27,360 nucleotides of DNA, from contig CAYOYK010000032.1 of the NCBI GenBank assembly GCA_964408185.1, positions 1-27,360 of the forward strand, written 5' to 3'. The DNA is from CAYOYK01 sp964408185. Its GTDB lineage: Bacteria > Bacillota > Clostridia > Christensenellales > Aristaeellaceae. The position numbers were made by a program, and so were the translations under genes. The notes beneath the pieces were generated by a model, which saw nothing but the letters and a program-made list of their open reading frames with translations, was not told the origin of the DNA and searched no databases. Shown piece by piece: positions 13,733 to 20,701 of the stretch (position 1 is the stretch's first letter; each line of letters starts with the position of its first letter).

Positions 13733-15304
13733 ATGGCATTTTATAAGGATATCAACAAGCAGGATCGTCAGCAGAAGCGCCAGAGCGCGGAGCAGCGCGG
13801 CGGCTTTGACGACGAGGGCCGTAACTATTCCGGCAACCGCAGCGGCCGCGCTCAGAGCGGCGCGCAGGGCGGCCGCACGGGCGGCTATCAGGGGAACGGG
13901 GCAGGAAGGGGCGATCGGCCCTATCAGGGCGATCGGCCCAGTCAGGGGAATCGGCCCTATCAGGGCGACAGGCCCAGTCAGGGCGACAGGCCCTATCAGG
14001 GCGAGCGTCCCCCGCGCCGGGACGGCCAGAGCGGCAGCTATCGCTTTGTGAAGGGCGCGCCGCAGACCTACCGCGACCGTGGCGCGGGCACCAAGCCCGC
14101 CAGCTACGCCGATAGCCGCGCCCGCCGGGACGGCGAGGGCGAGCGCTATGACCGCGCGCCGCGCCCGCAGGGCGGACGCTTCGACGGCCCGCGCCCGCAG
14201 AACGGCGAGCGCTATGACCGCGCGCCGCGCCCGCAGAATGGCGGACACTTCGACAGCCCGCGCCCGCAGGGCGGACGCTTTGAGCGCGACGCGCAGCGCG
14301 GCCCGTACCGCGAGGGCGCTCCGCGCGCGGACGTCAACCGCACGCGCGGCGGCGACCCGGAGATGAACCGCGGCCGTTACGACGCCTCCCGCGCGCCGCG
14401 CCGGGACGACAGCCGCGGCTTTGCGGTGGATCGCGGCCCCCGCGCCGATGACCGCCGCGCCGCGCCGCGCCCCCGCCGCACGCCGGGCGAGCTTGCGCCC
14501 GAAGCCAAGGATTACAACGCGTTCCGCTATCAGCAGCAGGCGCGTCCCGTCCCCGCGCCCGCTCCGCTGGAGGAGGATATGCCGCCCGAAAACATGCTCT
14601 GCGGCCGCAACCCCATCCGCGAGGCCCTCAAGAGCGGGCGGGACATCGAAAAGCTGCTGGTGCAGAAGGGCGAGCTGAGCGGCTCCGCCCGCGAGATCTT
14701 GCAGCTCGCCAAGGACCTGCGCGTCCCCGTGCAGGAGGTGGAAAAGGCCCATCTGGATACGCTCGCGCGCAGCCATCAGGGCATGATCGCCTACGCGTCC
14801 GCCTACCAGTACCACACCGTGGACGATATGCTCGCGCTCGCCAAGGAGCGCGGCGAGGCCCCGTTCCTGATCCTGTTGGACGGCATTACCGATCCGCACA
14901 ACTTGGGCGCGATCATCCGCACGGCGGAGTGCGCGGGCGCGCATGGCGTCATCGTCAGCGAGCGGCGCGCCGTCGGCCTGACCCCCGCCGCCGTCAAGGC
15001 CAGCGCGGGCGCGGTGGAGCACCTGCCCGTCGCGCGCGTGGTGAACCTCAGCCAGACGCTGGAGGACCTAAAGGCGCAGGGCGTGTGGAGCTTCGCCGCC
15101 GATATGGAGGGCGAGGACTACCGCGGCGTGGATTTCTCCGGCCCGGTCGCGCTGGTCATCGGCGCGGAGGGCGAGGGCGTAAGCCGCCTGCTGCTGAGCA
15201 AGTGCGACCATCGCGTCAGCCTGCCCCAGAAGGGCGAGATCCAGAGCCTCAACGCCAGCGTCGCCGCCGGGATCCTGATGTACCATATCCTCGAAGCCCG
15301 CTAG
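13733..15304 (+). CDS. rlmB: RlmB-family 23S rRNA 2'-O-methyltransferase with long disordered N-terminus
   Basis: 523 residues, about twice the family length. Residues 283-523 are a standard TrmH/RlmB enzyme that methylates a ribose (Gm2251 in E. coli) in the 23S peptidyl-transferase loop. The substrate-binding domain (NMLCGRNPIREALK...) is followed by the SPOUT knot with motif 1 DPHNLGAIIRTAECAGAHGV, motif 2 VIGAEGEGVSRL and motif 3 SLNASVAAGIL. Residues 1-282 are extra: R/G/D/Y/Q/P-rich, probably disordered, with hexapeptide repeats (61-90, GDRPYQ/GDRPSQ type) and a 22-residue repeat (138-181). The composition is similar to RGG-type RNA-binding tails. AAGGAG is seven bases upstream of ATG 13733, and the frame is open throughout, so the extension is real at the DNA level. 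It lies three bases before rae1. Confidence 0.92.
   Translation: MAFYKDINKQDRQQKRQSAEQRGGFDDEGRNYSGNRSGRAQSGAQGGRTGGYQGNGAGRGDRPYQGDRPSQGNRPYQGDRPSQGDRPYQGERPPRRDGQSGSYRFVKGAPQTYRDRGAGTKPASYADSRARRDGEGERYDRAPRPQGGRFDGPRPQNGERYDRAPRPQNGGHFDSPRPQGGRFERDAQRGPYREGAPRADVNRTRGGDPEMNRGRYDASRAPRRDDSRGFAVDRGPRADDRRAAPRPRRTPGELAPEAKDYNAFRYQQQARPVPAPAPLEEDMPPENMLCGRNPIREALKSGRDIEKLLVQKGELSGSAREILQLAKDLRVPVQEVEKAHLDTLARSHQGMIAYASAYQYHTVDDMLALAKERGEAPFLILLDGITDPHNLGAIIRTAECAGAHGVIVSERRAVGLTPAAVKASAGAVEHLPVARVVNLSQTLEDLKAQGVWSFAADMEGEDYRGVDFSGPVALVIGAEGEGVSRLLLSKCDHRVSLPQKGEIQSLNASVAAGILMYHILEAR
13913..14002 (+). repeat. 18-bp in-frame tandem repeat, five copies, in rlmB
   Basis: Five 18-base units encode D/N-R-P-Y/S-Q-G hexapeptides (residues 61-90), alternating Tyr and Ser forms; a sixth unit is degenerate. 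Confidence 0.9.
14144..14275 (+). repeat. 66-bp in-frame tandem repeat, two copies, in rlmB
   Basis: Two 66-base units encode 22-residue repeats beginning RYDRAPRPQ and containing F/HFD.PRPQ (residues 138-181). A third partial unit precedes the RFERD segment. Confidence 0.85.
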
Positions 15305-15307
15305 GCC

Positions 15308-15817
15308 ATGAAACCGCTGCTTTTTGTGGACGGGTACAACATCATCGGCGCGTGGCCGTGGGCTCAGCGGCCGGAGGTCGCGCTGGATGAGGCCCGCGAC
15401 CGACTGCTGCACGAGCTGGAAGACTACGCCGGATACACCGGGCAGGAGGTCGTGCTGGTGTTTGACGGCCACAAGAGCGACCGCATGACCCGCAGCCGCG
15501 AGAGCCGATCCGTGCTGACGCTGGTGTTCACAAAGCACGGCGAGACCGCCGACCAGTACATCGAGCGCTCCTGCGCGCTGCTGCCGCCCTACCGGGAGGC
15601 GCGCGTCGCCACCAGCGACCAGCTGGAGCAGATCACCGCCATGGGGCGGGGCGCGACGCGCCTGAGCGCGCGCGAGCTGCTGGCCGAGCTGCGCGATACC
15701 CGCGCGCGCGGCCGCGATAAGCACCGTGAGACGGCCGCGGCCGACCGCACCCCGCTGATGGCGGGACAGAGCGAGGAGGTGCTGGGCGCGCTGGAGCGTC
15801 TGCGCCGCCAAAAATAA
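15308..15817 (+). CDS. rae1: NYN-domain ribosome-associated endoribonuclease (YacP/Rae1)
   Basis: 169 residues, the length of B. subtilis YacP/Rae1, which cleaves mRNA in the ribosomal A site. The PIN-like NYN fold is visible. LLFVDGYNIIGAW (residues 4-16) carries the first catalytic Asp, VVLVFDGHKSD (48-58) the second acidic strand, FTKHGETADQYIER (73-86) the third, and VATSDQLEQ (100-108) the last. It starts three bases after the rlmB stop with no good ribosome binding site, so translational coupling is likely. Gene order rlmB-yacP-sigH is conserved in Firmicutes and supports the call. Confidence 0.92.
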   Translation: MKPLLFVDGYNIIGAWPWAQRPEVALDEARDRLLHELEDYAGYTGQEVVLVFDGHKSDRMTRSRESRSVLTLVFTKHGETADQYIERSCALLPPYREARVATSDQLEQITAMGRGATRLSARELLAELRDTRARGRDKHRETAAADRTPLMAGQSEEVLGALERLRRQK

Positions 15818-15839
15818 GCCCAACAAAGGATGACCCGTT

Positions 15840-16967
15840 ATGCTGAACGACCGCGCCGCGCGCCCCGATAGCCCCGACGGCTTTGACGACCTGCCGGACG
15901 ACCTGCCGTCCTTTGCGGACGAGCTGGGCGTTGCCGTGCCCGCGTCTGCGGCCGATCCGGCCTTTGCCGCCGCCGACGAGGCGGACGCGGCCCTGCGGGA
16001 TCTTGCCGACGCGGCCGGCGCGTACCCCGGCGGTGTGCCGACGGATGCGGACGAAGCGAATAATGGCGATATGCCAGCCGACGCGGACGAGCCGTACCCC
16101 GGCGATATGCCGACGGATGCGGACGAGCCGTACAGCAGCGATGAATCAGCCGACGCGGACGGCGCGTACAACGGCGATGAATCAGCCGACGCGGAGGAGC
16201 CGTACCCCGGCGATATGCCAGCCGACGCGGATGAACCGTACAACGCGGACGGGCCAGCCGACGACGCCGAGCTGGATAACCCGGACGACCCGGCCGACGC
16301 CGAGCCGGAGGACGCGGACGCATCGTGGGCCAAGCGCCTCAGCACGCGCTTCGACGGCCTGACGGACGAGGAGATCGTGGCCGTTGCGCAGGGCGGGGAC
16401 AGTGTGGCCTTCGAGTTTTTGCTCAACAAGTACAAAAACTTTGTGCGCTCCAAGGCCCGCAGCTATTTTCTGATCGGGGCCGACCACGAGGACATCGTGC
16501 AGGAGGGCATGATCGGGCTGTTCAAGGCCATCCGGGATTATCAGCCGGATCGGCTCAGCAGCTTCCGCGCGTTCTCGGAGCTGTGCATCACCCGCCAGAT
16601 CATCACCGCCATCAAGACCGCCACCCGCCAAAAGCACGTGCCGCTGAACAGCTACGTCAGCCTCAACAAGCCCATTTACGATGAGGAGAGCGACCGCACC
16701 CTGATGGACGTGATCGTGGAGGGGCACGCGCAGAACCCGGAGGAGCTGATCATCGGGCGGGAGGATATCGTGAGCATCCGCGACCGGGTGGACGAGGTAT
16801 TAAGCTCGCTGGAGCAGGAGGTGCTCACCGCGTATCTGGACGGGAAGTCCTATCAGGAGATCGCCGAGATGCTCGGCCGGCATGTCAAGTCCATCGATAA
16901 CGCCCTGCAGCGCGTCAAGCGGAAACTGGAGAAGTATCTGGAGGAGAGTAAGGCGCAGGAGGAGTAG
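15840..16967 (+). CDS. sigH: Sigma-H-type RNA polymerase sigma factor with acidic repeat N-terminus
   Basis: 375 residues. Residues 163-375 are a complete SigH-like sigma-70 factor. Region 2 contains YKNFVRSKARSYFLIGADHEDIVQEGMIGLFKAIRDYQ and the -10 recognition helix FRAFSELCITRQIITAIKTA. Region 4 is the helix-turn-helix SYQEIAEMLGRHVKSIDNALQRVKRKL. Sigma-H drives transition-state and early sporulation or competence genes in Bacillus. Residues 1-162 are an added, strongly acidic segment (D/E/A/P-rich) whose core is six 12-residue repeats (68-139). It may mask the DNA-binding regions, or be a neutral expansion. AAAGGA lies nine bases upstream of ATG 15840, and 22 bases separate it from rae1. 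The usual rpmG-secE-nusG genes do not follow. Confidence 0.9.
   Translation: MLNDRAARPDSPDGFDDLPDDLPSFADELGVAVPASAADPAFAAADEADAALRDLADAAGAYPGGVPTDADEANNGDMPADADEPYPGDMPTDADEPYSSDESADADGAYNGDESADAEEPYPGDMPADADEPYNADGPADDAELDNPDDPADAEPEDADASWAKRLSTRFDGLTDEEIVAVAQGGDSVAFEFLLNKYKNFVRSKARSYFLIGADHEDIVQEGMIGLFKAIRDYQPDRLSSFRAFSELCITRQIITAIKTATRQKHVPLNSYVSLNKPIYDEESDRTLMDVIVEGHAQNPEELIIGREDIVSIRDRVDEVLSSLEQEVLTAYLDGKSYQEIAEMLGRHVKSIDNALQRVKRKLEKYLEESKAQEE
16041..16256 (+). repeat. 36-bp in-frame tandem repeat, six copies, in sigH
   Basis: Six units of exactly 36 bases (starts 16041, 16077, 16113, 16149, 16185, 16221) encode 12-residue repeats of the type ADADEPYPGDMP. No unit has an indel. Ends of units use CCA and TCA, codons that are scarce in the surrounding gene. 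Confidence 0.95.
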
Positions 16968-16980
16968 GGCTTCGGCCGTC

Positions 16981-17261
16981 GTCAAAGCGGCTGCGCCGCC
17001 TTGACGAGGCTTGCGCTTTTCGCCTGCAACCTGTTCGGTCGGCGAAAAGCGTAGGGAAGCGTTGCTCCGCAACGCCGCCGCCTCCCGTCCGTTTTGCGGT
17101 CGCCTAGCTCCCTGTCGGTCGCTATGCTCCCCAAAACGTCTCAGCATCGGGTCGCTATCGCCTTCGGCGATGTGCCCACTGGGCACACGCTTCCCTCGCT
17201 GCACATGTCGCTGAAGGCGGAATTCACTTGGGGAGCGCGGCTCCCCAAGCCCCTCGGGGGA
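16981..17261 (-). repeat. Multi-hairpin intergenic element, copy B (inverted)
   Basis: Reverse-orientation copy of the element at 10818-11058. It has GTCAAAGCGGC/GCCGCCTTGAC (16981-17005), CGCTTTTCGCC/GGCGAAAAGCG (17014-17024 with 17041-17051), GCGTTGC/GCAACGC (17059-17075) and TTGGGGAGC/GCTCCCCAA (17228-17248). An extra internal block of about 120 bases is absent from copy A and holds two more hairpins, ATCGCC/GGCGAT and TGTGCCCA/TGGGCACA (17171-17187). No gene is seen in 16968-17329. A TTGACA at 17264-17269 has no good -10, so the promoter of the next operon is uncertain. Confidence 0.85.
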
Positions 17262-17329
17262 TTTTGACAGTCTGCGTGAAAGTGGCAAAGCCTCTTTTGC
17301 GATAGCTTCGGGGTCAGGAGGAGGAGCCC

Positions 17330-19363
17330 ATGCCTCAAAACGTCTACGAGGTCGTGGCGCAGGCCGCCCGGTACTGGTTCGCCTTTCTGATGCTTGTCAT
17401 CGTGTGGCGCAGCTACCGCTGGTTTCGGCGCGACCGTAAGCAGCGCAAAAAGCGCCTTCGCCTCCTGCCGGACGCGGGCTACGTGGGCGAGCTTGTGGTG
17501 CTGCGCGGCGGCGACGAGCTGCCCCCCGGCACGGCGCTGCCGCTGCCGCGCGAGGGCAGGCTGGGCTTTCTGCGCACCTGCGATGTGTGCGTGCCCGTGG
17601 AGGGCGTGGGAAAAAAGCATCTTTGGTTCAGCTTTGACGAGGAGCGCGGCCTGCTGCTGGAGCCGTACCACGGCATGAAAATCGCCGTGGACGGAGAGGA
17701 ACGCAGGGGCCGACGCGACCCGCTGGCCATGCATCACGGCGCCCGCCTGTCCGTTGGGGAGGCGGTGCTTCGCATGCGACTCTTTGCGGGCTTTGAGGAC
17801 GCGGCGGGAGCGCGCGCGCCCGCCTCCGCCTTTGTGGACGGCGAGCCTGCCGACGTGCGCCTTCCGGATGAAACCCCGGACGCGGCCGCGCTGCTGCTCA
17901 GGCAGCAGGCGGCGCTCAACCAGCAGCAGATCCTGCTGATGCAGCAGCAGCTCCTCATGCAGCAGCTGCCCGTGCCGCCCGTCGGCGCGGCCCAGCCGAC
18001 CGATGGCGACCCGCGCGGCAGCGATGACCCGCGCGGCAGCGACGACCCGCGCGGCGACAGCGACCCGCGCGGCAGCAACCTGCACAGCGACGGCAACCCG
18101 CACACAGTCGGCGATATACACAGCGACGGATATTCGCACACCGTCGGCGATATACACAGCGATGAATATCCGCGCAGCGACAGCGACCCGCACACCGTCG
18201 GCAGCGACGGTGAAGCAGCCGCCAAGTCGGACGCGCAGCCGACCGACGCGGTTCCCGTGCGGCAGAGCGCCGCCGGACAGTTTGCGCCGCCCGCGCGCTT
18301 CCGGCAGGAGAGCGACGGCACGCGCGTGCGCTACCGCGCGGCGGGAGCCGCCGATGGCGCGGCCTACGCGGACGAGCCGGACGAGCCGGACACAGCCTAC
18401 GCGGACGAGCCACGCGCAGACTCGGCCTACGCGGCCTATCCGGACAAGCCAGCCCCGGCCTACACAGACCGGCCGGACAAGCCATATGCTGGCCCGTCCT
18501 ACCCGGACGAGCCGCTTGCGCAACCCCGCGACGCGGAGCCGTATGCGCCCCGCGACTGGCAGCCTGCCGCGCATGATCGGGATGCCGACGCGCCCGAAGC
18601 CAGTCGGCAGGGTTCGCCCTACGCCGACGCAAGCTCCCCGCGCGACGCGTCCCCTGCGGGCGCACACGGCCGCGCCGAGCGGCGCAGCGCCCGCATGGAG
18701 CGCTACCGCGGCGTGCTGCCGCCCATCGAGGGCGAAAACGATTACGATGCCGTAAATCCATACACTGTGGACGAGTACGACCCCGACGGCGGCTTTGCCG
18801 CAGACAGCCCCCGCAGCGCGGCCGACTGGAACGGCGCTGATGACGGCGAGCCCCTCGACCCGCACACCCACACGCCGGACGACCCGCGCGACGAAAACGA
18901 TTACGCTCCTCCCGCAGCCGACGGCCCCGCGGGCGGAACGCACGCGTCCGATAGCTCCTTCCTCGACGACGCGGCCGACTGGCCTTATTTGCCGCCGCCC
19001 AGCCACCCCAACGTCAGCTTCCGGCAGAACGGCTACACCTACCCGGAGTACGTGGAGGCCAGCGAGGCCTTTGCGGCCGGGCATGGCAGCGGGGCGTACC
19101 GCGCCGCCGCCGCCCGCGAGGATGACGAGAGCGGCTACGCGCCCGGCTTGGCCGCGCACGCCGCGTCGACCGACGCATACCACAGCGAGAGCACATATGC
19201 CGCGCCCGCCTCCGCATACCACGGCGGGGACGCATACGCCGCGCCCGCCGCGCCGCCCCCCGATGCGGACGCGCCCGACCCAAGCCTCTATGTGGAGCCG
19301 GACGAGGCCGCCAAGGCCAAGGCCGTGCTCTGGGACCGCTACTTGGGAAGGGGGAAACGCTGA
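17330..19363 (+). CDS. Membrane-anchored FHA-like protein with long repeat-rich tail
   Basis: 677 residues. One membrane segment is at about 14-27 (YWFAFLMLVIVW), followed by a basic stretch (RRDRKQRKKR), so the rest is cytosolic. Residues about 76-153 resemble a forkhead-associated fold (GRLGFLRTCDVCVP, KKHLWFSF, MHHGARLSVGEAVLRMRLF). The usual phospho-Thr ligands (R, S-R-x-H, N-G) are poorly kept; SRxH reads GKKH. A Gln-rich helix (about 187-212) and some 450 residues of D/P/A/Y-rich low complexity follow, with phased repeats. AGGAGGAGG precedes the ATG. The stop overlaps the FtsW/RodA gene by one base (TGATG). In Actinobacteria and Clostridia such FHA genes sit with rodA and pbpA, so a role as elongation/division scaffold is likely. 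Confidence 0.75.
   Translation: MPQNVYEVVAQAARYWFAFLMLVIVWRSYRWFRRDRKQRKKRLRLLPDAGYVGELVVLRGGDELPPGTALPLPREGRLGFLRTCDVCVPVEGVGKKHLWFSFDEERGLLLEPYHGMKIAVDGEERRGRRDPLAMHHGARLSVGEAVLRMRLFAGFEDAAGARAPASAFVDGEPADVRLPDETPDAAALLLRQQAALNQQQILLMQQQLLMQQLPVPPVGAAQPTDGDPRGSDDPRGSDDPRGDSDPRGSNLHSDGNPHTVGDIHSDGYSHTVGDIHSDEYPRSDSDPHTVGSDGEAAAKSDAQPTDAVPVRQSAAGQFAPPARFRQESDGTRVRYRAAGAADGAAYADEPDEPDTAYADEPRADSAYAAYPDKPAPAYTDRPDKPYAGPSYPDEPLAQPRDAEPYAPRDWQPAAHDRDADAPEASRQGSPYADASSPRDASPAGAHGRAERRSARMERYRGVLPPIEGENDYDAVNPYTVDEYDPDGGFAADSPRSAADWNGADDGEPLDPHTHTPDDPRDENDYAPPAADGPAGGTHASDSSFLDDAADWPYLPPPSHPNVSFRQNGYTYPEYVEASEAFAAGHGSGAYRAAAAREDDESGYAPGLAAHAASTDAYHSESTYAAPASAYHGGDAYAAPAAPPPDADAPDPSLYVEPDEAAKAKAVLWDRYLGRGKR
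18006..18215 (+). repeat. In-frame repeats in the FHA protein tail
   Basis: Four SDDPRG-type hexapeptides (18-base units) from 18006 are followed by two 36-base units at 18101-18136 and 18137-18172, each encoding HTVGDIHSDxYx (residues 258-281). A further partial HTVGS lies near 18191. ATA isoleucine codons occur here but are nearly absent elsewhere. Confidence 0.85.
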
Positions 19364-20682
19364 TGGCACGCAGAGCGCCCTCCCGCAAGCACCCGGATAG
19401 GCGGCTGGTGTCCGCCATGATGTTGTTCTTCTTCAGCGCGTTCCTGCTCATCTCGCTGCGGCCGCGCAGCGGCGAGGAGCTCACGCTCTGGGAGCATCTG
19501 GCGCAGAACTGGCAGGGGCTGGTGCTGGCCGTGGCCGTGCCCGTGATGCTCTACATCTCCGTGCAATGGCTGCCGCGCTTCTTCCCGGCCGATAAGCTCG
19601 TGCTGGCCATCGCCAACTTTCTGTGCGCGCTGGGCGTGCTCATCCTCTATTCCACGGATTTGGACGCGGGCACCTCGCGCGGCACGCAGCAGGCAATCGC
19701 TTACGGCGTGGGCATCCTGTGCATGGTGTTTTGCATTTTGCTGGTGCGCTACACGCGCCGCTGGAAGCTGCTCATCCGCGTGCTGATGGTCGGGAGCCTT
19801 GGGCTGCTGTGCCTGCCGCTGGTCATCGGCACGGAGATCAACGGCGCAAGCAACTGGATCAACGTGGCGGGCGCGAGCCTTCAGCCCAGCGAGATGGTCA
19901 AGCTGTCGCTGCTGCTGATCCTCAGCTACTACATGAGCCGCCGCCGCCTGCTGCCGTGGCTGATCTTCGCGGGCGGGTGCCTCGGCGTGCTAATGCTGCA
20001 AAAGGACCTCGGCACCGCGCTGATCTACTACGCCACGGCGCTGATGCTCTACTTCGCCTCCTCCGGCAACATCCCCATGACGCTGGTGGGCCTCGGCGGA
20101 GGGTGCGGCGCGGCGGTGCTGGGCTACCAGATGTTCGCGCACGTCAAAAAGCGCGTCGCCATCTGGCTCAACCCGTGGGCGACGTTTGAGACCTCCGGCT
20201 ACCAGATGGTGCAGGTGCTCTTCGCCATCGCCAGCGGCGGGCTGTTCGGCGTGGGCCTTGGGCTGGGCAACCCCCGCGTGATCCCCGTGTATTTTTCGGA
20301 TTGTATCTTCGCCGTCATTTGCGAGCAGTTTGGCATCGTGTTTGGCGTGCTGGTGCTGGCGCTGTACGTTATTTTGATCCTTCGCGGCACCAGCATCGCC
20401 ACCAGCGCGCGCAGCTCCTTCCACGCGCTGCTGGCCATGGGCTGCACGGTGATGCTCGGCGTGCAGACGTTTATCATCATCGGCGGGGTGCTCAAGCTCA
20501 TCCCGCTCACCGGCGTTACCATGCCCTTTGTCAGCTACGGCGGCACCTCGCTGGTAAGCTGCCTGTGCGTGATCGGCCTGCTGCAAGGCGTGGCGAGCGT
20601 CAATCAGGACGATTTGCAGTACGATTATCAGATCAGCCGCTCGCTGGAGGAGGAGCGCATCCTCCCCAATGCGGAGCGCTGA
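19363..20682 (+). CDS. FtsW/RodA/SpoVE-family SEDS peptidoglycan glycosyltransferase
   Basis: 439 residues with about ten membrane segments. SEDS enzymes polymerise lipid II into glycan strands together with a class B PBP. Family marks are INGASNWINVAGASLQPSEMVKLSLLLILSYY in the middle, KDLGTALIYYATALMLYFASSG (the conserved K/QxDLGT motif with the catalytic-loop Asp), VLFAIASGGLFGVGLGLGNPR, and the C-terminal ITGVTMPFVSYGGTSL-like SYGG signature. It starts one base inside the FHA gene and ends 19 bases before the transpeptidase gene, which should be its partner. From sequence alone I cannot say whether it acts in elongation (RodA) or division (FtsW); the FHA and short-PBP company resembles the mycobacterial rodA-pbpA cluster. 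Confidence 0.9.
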   Translation: MARRAPSRKHPDRRLVSAMMLFFFSAFLLISLRPRSGEELTLWEHLAQNWQGLVLAVAVPVMLYISVQWLPRFFPADKLVLAIANFLCALGVLILYSTDLDAGTSRGTQQAIAYGVGILCMVFCILLVRYTRRWKLLIRVLMVGSLGLLCLPLVIGTEINGASNWINVAGASLQPSEMVKLSLLLILSYYMSRRRLLPWLIFAGGCLGVLMLQKDLGTALIYYATALMLYFASSGNIPMTLVGLGGGCGAAVLGYQMFAHVKKRVAIWLNPWATFETSGYQMVQVLFAIASGGLFGVGLGLGNPRVIPVYFSDCIFAVICEQFGIVFGVLVLALYVILILRGTSIATSARSSFHALLAMGCTVMLGVQTFIIIGGVLKLIPLTGVTMPFVSYGGTSLVSCLCVIGLLQGVASVNQDDLQYDYQISRSLEEERILPNAER

Positions 20683-20701
20683 CCCGGAAAGGAGCCTTGG
20701 C

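Noticed and set aside
13291..13746. Open frames of 99-151 residues between thyX and rlmB
   Set aside because: They translate the A/C tract and palindromic repeats, lack ribosome binding sites, and repeat-derived peptides appear in more than one frame.
16981..17261. Insertion sequence with terminal inverted repeats
   Set aside because: No transposase frame is present, and the palindromes are internal hairpins rather than one pair of matching ends; it is kept as a repeat element instead.
17264..17292. Promoter for the FHA operon from TTGACA at 17264
   Set aside because: No acceptable -10 hexamer lies 16-18 bases downstream (AAGCCT-like), so I do not call it.
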